Shown: positions 9,334-19,959 of the stretch, one piece after another
How positions within the stretch are numbered: the stretch's first letter is position 1
Layout: each line of letters opens with the position of its first letter
Notes under the pieces: model-generated
The model's input: only the letters and a program-made list of their open reading frames with translations
Databases searched by the model: none
What the model was told of the DNA's origin: nothing
Origin: Lingula anatina
Taxonomy: Eukaryota > Brachiopoda > Lingulata > Lingulida > Lingulidae
Assembly: GCF_001039355.2 (NCBI RefSeq)
Contig: NW_019774602.1
Location: 212,535 to 258,011, forward strand
DNA: 45,477 bases
Direction: 5' to 3'
Translations under genes and position numbers: made by a program

Positions 9334-12300
9334 CTGGAAAAGAAACGTATGCCAAATTGGTAATATTCCAAAATAAAATGTGTTCTTTTTTATATGATGT
9401 AAAGTTAACGTAATTAAAAAAATGTACCTTTAATAGTGATATTTCAAAATTTTATTTCTTAAAACACCAACGATCGAAAGTAAATTATGAGAAAGAAACA
9501 AAAATGCTTTGAATTACAAATATGAAAATGATTTTTTTCTTTTTAGGTAACTTAGAATATTTAAACTGAACAAAGTAAATGACGGTCTCAAAACACTCAA
9601 TCATACAACCTCATGTGCCACTTGTAGCGAAATAAACAAACTATACTCACTAATTAGACTTTGGATTAAGGTGGTTTTTGCAGCTATCTTGGTCTACTTG
9701 TTTGCTGAATTCCTTACAGCAATATCTTCTAAAGCAGCCACCACAACAGACCTCAATGTCAAAACTCTTTTTCGTTTCGTTGTAGTACGAAGGGCAGTCA
9801 ATCCTCGGCACAACGTTCTCGTCATGGTCATAGTATTGTAGACATAGGGTGGAGCTTTGAGTGCACAACACACCTGTAAAAATAATAAAATAAACACATG
9901 AAAAATTATGACTTGTAAACAGAAGCCAGTTTCAGTTTACAATTGCAAAGGACCTTGCTTAGGGTCTACGCAACCATAAAAGATACAAATATGGCTAGCA
10001 AAAGCTACCGGGAGTTTGATATAATATACACACACTGGACAATAGAAGCGTCACTCCCTGAATCAGAGTAACCAAAGTTATATTGCCTGGTCTACTTATA
10101 ATGTGTCTAATGAGCACAAAACCGCTGTACCATGGAATTGTGTTGTTGGTCTTTTTGCGAAAATTGATGTTAATAAAATGATACCAGGAGCATATCATTC
10201 CACAGTCATTTATCTCCCCCAAAGTATTGGTTCAGTAGGGGTGACACTTCTATTGTCCAGTGTGTGTACCTAACCTTACAATATAATGAACGCCTTTTCG
10301 AGAATATTTTAAAATATAGCAAATGGATAACAAAATGAAGAGGTGATAATCGCTAATTACAGATACCACTTACATCCAACGCCTCGTTTTAACAATTTAT
10401 ATTAAAAAGTTAATGTTAAAACAAGATCAGGTATTAAAGCGGTGCTCTTTATGTGGTTTCGACGTTCATAACAAAATCCCATAATTAAGAATGGAGGTAG
10501 AAAAGGTAAACGTTTAAATTGTGTTCTAAAATGCTAGTTCACCCGAGGCTATGTTTTTGACTTAAAATATTAGCACAGCGCCAAAATGGCGTCATTTATT
10601 GCAATTTTATGCAACAACAAATAAATGAGAAATATAACTTAATAGAAATGAGTAGGGGATATGATAGTTCAAATGCAGGTGGACGCTAATATACTTGTTG
10701 TCATTCATGATCTGATCGCCTAAGTAAACACTTACCAAACAAATGATTTGGTGTTTAAAATGTAATCATGAAGCTGTCAAACAGATGGCAAACAAAACTC
10801 GGTCCCAGAAGAGGGAGTATATCACATTCACCTCATAGCAGAAAAGAAAAATGTTTGGTAAATGTGAACAATCCTTTCGGTTCGTAGCTCTATCACCAAA
10901 GACATAATAGATTGTTATGACAAGGAAAAAATGGAATGATGTTTTAGCAAAATGACTTCCTGATAACATATAGTACAGCAGGCCTCATGTGGCAATGCGT
11001 TGTTTACTGTCATTTGGGTTATATCGCGTTTCAACCGCACCGTCTACCGTATGCAGACGGCCTTGTTGGGGTTTCCTTTGTCACTATGAACTCTTTGAAC
11101 ATTGAAGCATTCAATTAAGGAGTGAGTCATTCAGTTCATATTGACTTACACCTTAATTCCAAGCTGGTTTTTGGAAACAAGCGGACAATCCCGTCAGTTT
11201 ATATCGGGGTATGTTTTATGGGGGAAAGATTAGGTATGCAAGCGATCAATTACAATAATAATTAGCTCAGCTAAGAAGACACCGACGGCAATTAACGTCC
11301 TTTTAGGAGTCCGTGGTTAATAATGTCCACGGTGGCTCAGGTGCAAATTGCCACGAGACGTGGATAATACAGGAATTGTGTTTGCTTCTTTGTGTTTTAT
11401 ATGAAGTCAGTCTTTGGTTCAAAAACTGTTAATCTGCTTCATACTCGTGGGTCCTTTCATTACTACATTTATTCTTGTTTGCTAGCTGGTGACAAAGTTA
11501 AATGCTTCCCCTGACCCCATTTAAACAGTTCAACCCATTTTTGGATAAAAACTTCGTGCATAACTCCGATCTTTTGGGTGAAAGAAGCAACAATTAAGGA
11601 CACGTTTGTAGAACTCTAGGACATGTTTCATATTAAAATGCGCTAGTATTATGCCAAGTTGTTCCAACTATTTTTACCACTAGTCCGCTTTTCATAATAC
11701 AAAAATTGGCATGAAAGTACCGATTTAACAAGAAAAATATTAATCTGACCAGACACGCTACGAAGCACCTTCATATGAACATGCAAATAGAATTCTTAGG
11801 CACAGGATCGTGTATGCACATACAGCACGGAAATCAGTGCAGTATCTAAATAACTCAAGGTCAATGTCATGACACTCGAAGCACCAACAGCGTGTAAATT
11901 TCCATGGAAAAACCCTCGACGCTTAAACTTGAACCCTCACTACAATATAAATTGGAGATACTTGCATTGTGTCTCCGGTAAGCGTTATTTTTAGGTAATA
12001 CAATTGAGCATGCACGTCACATACAGGGCTCCAATTTTTAAATTCAAGGTCAATAACATAATTTTCGTAAAATTCGAATAATTAAAATGTATGTAATTAT
12101 ATGGCATGAAAATCTTAAACTTTTAAAACGACATATAATAATGAAAAACACAGGAGTGATTGAAAAGGTACAGAAAAATTTTGAAACACCCCAACAGGTT
12201 TTCGTTAAATACTGGCTTGGTTTCAATTTTTTTTTTTTTTTTTTGGTTCATCATGACATTGATTTACATTGAGTTCCTATATGCTATAAAGGAGAACCTC

Positions 12301-13388
12301 GACGTGCCTATATAATAATGATATAGTGCTATGCAAAAACGCCAGTAAAATCGGTTAACCCTGGAGCTATGATATTCACAATATTCGTACCAATCCAATG
12401 TATGATACAATGAAAGAAGAGCCGGGATATAACTGAAAGCAAACTTCAAGTTTTACGTAATGATCTTGGGTTCATTAGGTTTCCAATTATTAAGGTTAAT
12501 AAGAGTCATATTGATAAACGTTGCGACTGGAATCGGCGGACATTATTTAGACTATATATAACGATTATGGGAACGGTAAAGGCAACAAAGCCAATAGTCT
12601 TATATGTGAATAACATACATGTAGGCCTATACGGTAAATTAGTACAAGGGATTTAGTCGAGACATAAACATCGAATAGACGAGACAATTAATGTACTCAT
12701 AATGCATCTATTTCAATTACCAACTGATCAAGTTATTTCTATCTATTACCAACTGATCGCATTAATGTGCTATGATTAAGAAATGCATATGCCATTTGAG
12801 CACGATTAAAGTTGTCAGTATAATTGCTACATGTGGAGGTTTAATTTTCGATATATACAGCACTTTATACTATATGGTGATAATTGGTCTCAGAAAACCA
12901 TCGTTCTATGATTGAATAACTGAGGGATAATTTTGCACTTAATCAATGCGTCAACATTATACTAGCATATGACTTCGTTATGGTGTTGGGTTCTTGTTCG
13001 TACGAGGGTAGGTAGTCTGTGCCCCCTACCAGGGCGACAGATCGATTTTTCACAAGATATTCACAGATATGTCTTAAAATAAATAGACAGTCATGTCATT
13101 CTCTGTATTTTTCAAAATTTCCCTATAATATTTGCCAGCATGGTAGAGGGAAGGTAATCCGTGCTTAGTCAAAAATGAATCCAATCAAAGCCGAGGGGCC
13201 CAGTTTTTGATTGTTTGTACACAAATGAAGGTGACCCCCTTTGCTTTAATATCAGGTAGTCTTGTGATAAGGTATCTAGATGCACCTAAGCAGTTGATAT
13301 GAGCTTCGCGAATGACCCACTTTACATCAAGGTGGTGTTGTTCTATTTGGTGACTCGGGGGACTCGGGGACACACACACACGTACAGT

Positions 13389-13442
<54 letters not shown>

Positions 13443-13499
13443 TATTTTGTCTATTCAACATATAAACAAACACACCTCGCTTTCATACGCAAAACACAT

Positions 13500-13540
<41 letters not shown>

Positions 13541-13882
13541 CATGACCATACCTGGTAGTAAAATCATTGGGCCCTATGCATATTAAAACATACGCACACT
13601 TGAGATCAACTCCATTTTCTCTTCCCCATTCGTAGTCTCTTATGTAGGTGACTGGAACAATACTGTTTCATTGTCGCGAGTGGAAAAATTCCCATGGCCT
13701 ACTTTAACACTTGTCCAACAAGAATTTCACACTCTTTTGGAAGTTTATGGAAAAGGTAACTGAAAAATCCGGGCCATAACCAGTGATTTCGTGTACCTAC
13801 CTGAAATATATGATATGAAGACAATCCACGAAAGCAATGTGACTGGAAGACTTCTCAAGACCTGACCTATTGATACGTCCAT
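8646..13882 (-). CDS. Shisa-like single-pass membrane protein (3 exons, complete)
   Basis: Exons 13801-13882, 9651-9873 and 8646-9333 join in phase (1, then 2) into 330 codons plus TAA. The first exon gives an ATG in strong context (A at -3, G at +4) and a hydrophobic signal peptide (VTLLSWIVFISYI). Residues about 31-92 form a Cys-rich ectodomain with the Shisa signature CCGGC-x3-YCC. Residues about 103-125 are one transmembrane helix, followed by a CLCF cysteine pair and a basic stretch. The long, low-complexity acidic/proline-rich cytoplasmic tail carries PPPY at about 303-306, a WW-domain ligand. Shisa proteins modulate trafficking or maturation of membrane receptors. The exact subfamily is unclear and no symbol is given. 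Its 5' neighbour is the 3' end of the MAGUK gene and its 3' neighbour the convergent collagen gene. Confidence 0.88.
9651..9873 (-). CDS. Shisa-like exon 2 (Cys-rich ectodomain)
   Basis: Acceptor TTTTTACAG at 9874-9882 (read on minus) and donor GTGAGTAT below 9651; 223 nt, phase 1 to phase 2. It encodes the extracellular cysteines, including VCCGGCFRRYCC. Confidence 0.88.
10025..10271. mobile_element. foldback/MITE-like element, about 245 bp
   Basis: The left end acacacactggacaatag and the right end ctattgtccagtgtgtgt are terminal inverted repeats; similarity extends about 35-40 bp inward. The ORF overlapping it on minus is a by-product. Confidence 0.78.
13021..13075. repeat. dispersed repeat, copy 2
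   Basis: Resembles 5345-5400: ccccctaccagggcgacag, then cacagatatgtct. A possible inverted flank occurs near 13137-13165, suggesting a degraded transposon. Confidence 0.55.
13371..13441. repeat. (CA)n/(GA)n/poly-G compound microsatellite
   Basis: CA repeats run into an uninterrupted AG tract and end in nine G. Confidence 0.96.
13498..13538. repeat. (CA)n microsatellite
   Basis: Pure CA run within the Shisa-like intron. Confidence 0.96.
13801..13882 (-). CDS. Shisa-like exon 1 (start and signal peptide)
   Basis: ATG at 13882-13880, 27 codons plus one base, donor GTAGGT. The phase-1 end matches the exon 2 acceptor, completing a Gly codon. It is not visible as a long ORF because the exon is short. 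Confidence 0.82.
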
Positions 13883-13960
13883 CTTTCTATTGTTGATGAA
13901 GTGCACCTCAAGTACGTGCTAGTATATATATACTGTACACATATAAAAAGTCAAACAAAA
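13883..13960 (-). promoter_or_regulatory. possible Shisa-like core promoter (TATA-like)
   Basis: On the minus strand a TATATATA run at about 13922-13931 lies some 40-50 nt upstream of the Shisa-like ATG, with a second TTTTTATATG further out. The spacing allows a very short 5'UTR. A noncoding upstream exon is equally possible. Confidence 0.3.
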
Positions 13961-15406
13961 TTTGTTTAGATCAAGTCCTCATTCCGCTGCGTAGGACCAC
14001 CTGTACTAATTTTCAAAATGTTGATGGCAGTCTTGATCCTTATATCCAGGCTGAAATGGAAACGATTTGGTAGTTATCAGTATAAACCTCCACCAAGTGC
14101 ACCCTCCGTGGTCGACCGTTGAGTGCTTAATGTTAGAGTTAACTTAATGGTCGAATCCAGGTGAGTAGCGCCGTGACGTCATACAGGTGTGATGATTAAT
14201 ACGGCCTGGTATTCTCACAGGTAGTCACAATAAGTGGACTGCAGTCCGGGGAGTGACCGGAAACGATATTTGTCACTATAGGAAATGAGAAACGATGCGA
14301 TCATCTTTTATGCTAGGTTTTTAATTGTTTGCTCTAAGTCACCTTGATGAGCAGGTGATGAACGTTCTTCCGAATTTTAAAGTGAAACTGGATCAGGATA
14401 GTCTATATATAATTATACCAAAACATGGCCACCTCGGTCTTTGTGTTTGAGTAAGCAATTTTATTTGCCTGGCTTTGAGCTCTCACTGGAACGGTTTGCA
14501 TAGGTGTACAATGAAATATATTAGGCTTTTCCTGCCACGAGCGAGGTGACTTTCAGGTGAATTATGTTGTTGTTCCATGCAAATCTTTCGAAAAACAGTT
14601 CTGCATATTAATTAAGGCACATCTGCTAAACTAAGGTAAAACAGATTATTTTTATTGTTCATTTACTGCATTATTCAGAATTTTTTTCACAAATCGAAGA
14701 AGGAAAAGATTGAATTAAAAGTACTTTGTGGTAAAATGTGGCCACACTTTTTAACTGGGCTCTCTGGACGTACGGATATCTATCTCCTTCCCATTTACAT
14801 AACACTTAGGTCGGTCTAGACTGAACTACGTGACCTGTGAAAAATCGGTCAACAGGGCGACACTTGTTTGTCGGGCACGGGTTTGATGCTTTTTCTTGTG
14901 CCATTTAGTGATCACATTGTAATTAAATCGAGGATTTTAAACGTGCTTTAGTTACATCCAATCAAAATTTAAAAGCTGGTTCGAAAAGTAAGACGTGGCA
15001 TGATGCCTGTTGAATTGAAAAAAAAAAAAAAAAACAAGAAAGAAAGAAAGAAATAAGTATGTGTATTAAATTACTACCACATTAAGTCTGTCGAACTTTT
15101 TGAACGGCTAGCTAATAGTACGTGTATCATTTCCTTGCTGTTGTCAACGCTGATTGGACCAATACCCTTATATATGGTCTGCAACTTTAGACGCCAGCAC
15201 GCGCGCAAAACCGAGTTGCACAAAACCGAACTCATCGCATTATCCATTTCCATGGTCGAAAGAGATGGGCGACTTATTGGAGAGATGACATAATAGTCTT
15301 AGAATGTTTCAGCACCTTGTTACATAGCTACAGAACCTTGTCTTTCACCTAAGGTACAAAAATAGCGCTTTCGAAGGATGACAACACAATGAGTATGAAA
15401 TTCACT
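13961..15406. other. intergenic spacer between the Shisa-like and MAGUK genes
   Basis: Upstream of the Shisa-like start and downstream of the probable MAGUK poly(A) site. It contains CCAAT-like and TATA-like words near 15150-15180 and an A-run near 15020. No ORF of note and no RNA gene is seen. Confidence 0.5.
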
Positions 15407-17575
15407 TTTATTAAGACAGCGCAACGTGTGCAACGTACGTGACTTTCTACTGCATTAACAGCTTATAAAAAGCAGCAGCGTAGAAGTGACTTGTACACCA
15501 TGCAACCCACTTTACTCGCTGGGTAATTACAATACAGGAATGGGGAGTGATTTATATATACGCAACGGTGAAAAGTCATCCAAAATCATTCAAATATTTT
15601 TCATAAAATATAGTTCTCATCTCTTTGTCACAACACATCGTGTGTTCTCTTGAAGACACAAAAATTCACAGATTAATCCATATTTATATTTCATAAACCA
15701 AGCAAATCACACATTTCTTTTTTCTTTTCTAAGAATATTATGTCATTACATGATCTAAAGAAGATTATTCATTTAATTTCATTAATCAAAATTAAGTTAT
15801 TTAACAAAAGAACCACCACTTAACTGACATGCACTTACACAATATAGCAAGTATATATTTGAAAAAAAAAAATCATATTTACACACAAGTTATGCACTTA
15901 TGTCTACAACAAATTACTGTACAAAGCAAATGTATAGCTACATGTATATCATATTCTACTTTACAAAACATTTTCCCCACCCATAAGTCTCCAATTAGCA
16001 CATCTAACAAGCTTGATGGGATTTAATTGCATGCAACGGCAAAAACAATTTCTTACATATAACTAGTTCACCACTGATAGATCCAACATCATTCTATGCA
16101 TTGTTATAAATATATATCATTTTCTGGATGTGGCATCCTTAATTTAATCTATTTAACGGGTACAAATGTACCTACACTATAACTTAAAGAGCTACTCAGT
16201 CGCTTGTAAAAAAAGTTATTTGGTCCCTTCATTGGAAGGTCATTAGAAGGCACTTTCAGAACCACACCAACCAAAACAAGAAATATTTGAAATGAAATTG
16301 GACCACAATATAGGACTCCATAGCTATCCCATCATGCTTTGGGGTTTTTATTTCCATTTCAAGTTGGTAATTTGTCTGCTGGCATCAACAAGACTATTTC
16401 TGGTTGTAGGCAAGTACAGTTCTGATTGTTCCTTCATCACCACCAGGAATATCACTGCAACCATTTCAAATATTACTGGTATATAAAGTCACGGTCTGTT
16501 ACGTGCATAGATTTACCATACCTCACTTCATATTAACAAACTCGATACAGATCATGGAACAAATTCTCAAGGCAAAAATGTTAGAAATAGTGTACTGATG
16601 AATATCTCATTTTATGATATTATGTCAACACATTGTATAGTGATGAATTTCTCATTTTATGATACTATGTCAACACTTTTTAATATACCACTAACAGATA
16701 CCACTAACACCTCCTTTAAGGTGGTCAAACTGGTCCCGTAGACACTGTTAGTTAATAGCCTTTTGTTTTATGATTATTTTCATGTTTCTGAACAATTTTT
16801 TGGGGGGAAGATTCATTTTCTTTTGAGTAACTTGTCAGATTCACAAACTGATAAAGCAGAAAAAAATCTGCTTGTTAAATGAGGTTACATCCTCTAAACA
16901 TATGTCATGCTTTATTTAGGAACTTGAGTCTTTTGGATTGGAGAACTACACAGCATTTTAAAATGATATTTCTTGTGCAGATTCAAGTTCAAGACAATTG
17001 AAATAAAGACATATTCGTGTCTGGAGTAATGCCTGAAATTTAGGTAACATCAAAAGGAAAAGCCTCAACTATGCATACTTACAGGTTCATATAAAGTGAC
17101 ATAAAGAGATGGTGTGTGGAAATCTAACATTGACATTTATGAATCTTTCGACTGTACCATATCCAACCTGTTTTGCATATTGGCAATATAGATTTTTGAA
17201 GAAAAAAGTAATGGCACTGTTCAAAAATTAAAAGCTTATGAAGAACAGGTTTTATTTAATAAAGCAAAAAACATAACCTCTTCAAAATACCCAGTTCAAC
17301 CTAGCCATAACCCCTATATTACCACAGGTTTTAAAAAGGGGGACATCAGTTCCCGTGTTAAGTAACCAAATTCTTCATAAAATAGTATTGCAGTTTGTAA
17401 AAACAAGTCAATTCAATCATAATATCCAGAGTGAAAAAAAGCATCATAATGAAACTCCTTTCAAAATAAGGCATTTTACTTTTTTCTATAATTATCATAA
17501 AAAAAGTTAAGGTATTCTTGTGAGATCTCTTCTCTGCCGTCAGCACTGCCAGCAGGGTCTTGGTACGCGAGTTGT
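15407..17575 (-). other. probable 3'UTR of the MAGUK gene
   Basis: The 2.2 kb below the stop codon contains no plausible gene. A minus-strand AATAAA at 15407-15412 is a candidate distal poly(A) signal; another occurs near 17251. The ORFs at 15829-16486 on plus are not supported by any motif. A 45-bp tandem duplication lies at 16597-16677. Confidence 0.45.
16597..16677. repeat. two-copy tandem duplication, about 45-bp unit
   Basis: The unit starting tgatgaatatctcatttt and ending atgtcaacac occurs twice in succession with few differences. Confidence 0.85.
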
Positions 17576-17755
17576 TTAGTTGTACACCCAGGAGACGGGT
17601 ACCCACTGCGGCTTACTGGTCAGGTCATCGATTGCTTCCAGGAGTTCCTCGTATGCTTTGTCCATGTTGTCATTGATGATGAAGTGGTCAAACAGGTGCC
17701 TGTAGCTGCGCTCGATGCGGATGCTTTCGTCTACAGTTCTCTTGAAGTCGGCCTC
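17576..17755 (-). CDS. MPP6: MAGUK last coding exon (GK end)
   Basis: 180 nt, phase 0 to TAA at 17576-17578. It encodes [21 protein letters not shown] and the C-terminal [11 protein letters not shown]. Confidence 0.96.
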   Translation of the reverse strand, partial: EADFKRTVDESIRIERSYRHLFDHFIINDNMDKAYEELLEAIDDLTSKPQWVPVSWVYN

Positions 17756-19911
17756 CTACAAGAGAAGATTTAGAAATTTGCAATCAATGCCGTGTCATTA
17801 GACATATATGAAAGAGAAGAGTTTTCATTTCTATTTTTCTCTTATTTGGAAACCAGGATCACATCAATCCTTATCAAATATAAAAAAAATGAATGATCAT
17901 TATTTTGTTGTTTTTTTTCTGCTTTAAATGTAAATGAAAAGCAATGATCAAAATTTTGAGCTGATCAAGAAGCAGACATGTATGCCTATGCAACTGAAGA
18001 CCAACAAATATATCTCTTATAGCCTGGATCCATTCTTGCACACAACCCAAAGAACTGGAATACAGTTATAACATTAATAAAAATAGTATTAACATTAATG
18101 AAAATTTAAATTAAAGTGAACATGCTCTTAAAAAATGTGAACATTTACAAAATAAAAACAAAAAATACACAAGATACAAAGAATGTATCTATTGAAAAGC
18201 ACAGGCCACCAGCATAAAAACCAAAATTTTGATACATTTTCAGAAGCATATTACAATTTGCTTCAACATATTTCCCCGAGATGCAAATACTTACCGAGTG
18301 GAAATCCAGAGTAGTCACACTAGGAGCACCCCTATTTCTGGCACGATCAAACTGAAATGTTGGGGATATCATGCTAAATGCTCATGCAATGTGACATGAT
18401 CATGCAGTGAACATAATGAGAAGACTTTGGGAGCATTCACATCGAGAAGAGCTGAGGTCTAGCAAGGCCGAGACCTAAATACGGCGGGCCTACATGAAAG
18501 GATGACCCTTTAATTGTCTCTCTTCTTGATGTGAATGCTCTCTTTGCACATATCAAGCATGTTGACACAATGCATATTACAATATAGATGCAGTCAGACA
18601 CACACCAGACATGGACTGGGTTTTGGTCTAAATGGCAACACCACTAAATTACTGTGGGCAATTCTGACCTCATCCAGCCCAAGTCGTTGTCAGAGTGCAG
18701 CTTAATATGACAATAGAGACAAGCAATATAAATCCATATATCTGGTCAAAGTATACAATACACAAACAATTAAGCTGGCATTAAAAGTTGATCTAATACG
18801 TTTACAAATCCATTATAAATAACAAGCATTCAAAGTGCTAAATTAATAATTCTTTATAAATGGGATAACCTCAACATTTTTTAACAGGTGAGGAAGGATC
18901 TTTTTAATGGCAGTGGTGAGGGGCAAATGAAGTTAAAATTAAGACAAAAAATGACCATGTTCTTGATTGAGGTTTTCAGCCATGTAGTAGTACCTAAAAT
19001 GGAGATCCAGGATTGTCATTACGTACCAAAATATGTGGGCAATACTCTTGTGATCTTTACATGATGAATATCAGGCCTGTAGCCAAGCAAGGGGGAGAGT
19101 TTTTTTTTAAGGAGGAGGAGGAGGGGGGGGCAAAGGAACCCCTTTTTTGTTGGGAAAAGGTCCACTTTGGGTAAATTTGATCCTGGTAAACTAAGGTTTC
19201 AAGACAAAAGGTCCACATTTTCAGAAAAAGAACCCCCCGTTTTGCAACTGCTAGCCACGGGCCTGAATATATTACAACTATGCCTTTTCTACAAGTATCT
19301 AATAAGATGTGCAGTGTGGTACTCTATCAAACCATTGCAATATACTCTGTATATAATATATGACTGGACCAGCTTTAGCCCTGTACATCTCTATATTTGC
19401 TCACCAGTGGTGTGAGTAGTGGTGGGGTGGGGGTGGGGGTAGTGGTTGGTGGGTGGTGGTGGTGGTGAGTGGTGGGGGTGGGGGTAGTGGTTGGTGGGTG
19501 GTGGTGGGGAAGGAAAAGGAAACTATGCTTATTATTATGTCCTTTTTTGATGTAATTCATACTCACTGTCATATCTCTCCCCATTCTTTCCATCTTGGAC
19601 TTCTCTAGCATATTACGTAACACTGCCACTGAGGGGGCAGCAATGAAAACCACGAATGGCATGAATTCTTGTGTTCTTATTAACTTCACAGCCTGAAATG
19701 ATGAAAATTTCAATAAATCAGAGATTGATTGACTGATGTTGAAAGAAAAACTTGCCAAACATTGATGCAAAATGTTTTTCTAATGTAACAATGTTGGATA
19801 ATGTTAAAAATGGCAGCTATAAGAGATTGTCCTAGATACTACATGTGATTTTAATGTTGAAAATATTCCACTCTCTCTCTCACACACACACGCACGCACA
19901 CACGCACGCAT

Positions 19912-19959
<48 letters not shown>

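Larger units (their letters stand above)
9874..13800 (-). other. Shisa-like intron 1 (3.9 kb)
   Basis: Contains a foldback element at 10025-10271, a copy of a dispersed repeat at 13021-13075, GA and CA microsatellites near 13380-13540 and a 17-nt T run near 12230. No further exon is needed, since phases match across it, and no coding signal is seen. Confidence 0.7.

Noticed and set aside
9694-9897. ORF starting MFILLFLQVCC that looks like a signal peptide for the Shisa-like exon
   Set aside because: It is in a different frame from the Cys-rich domain; the true signal exon at 13801-13882 joins in phase.
15148-15185. CCAAT and TATA words as a promoter
   Set aside because: The spacing is too short on plus and the order is reversed on minus; no gene starts there.
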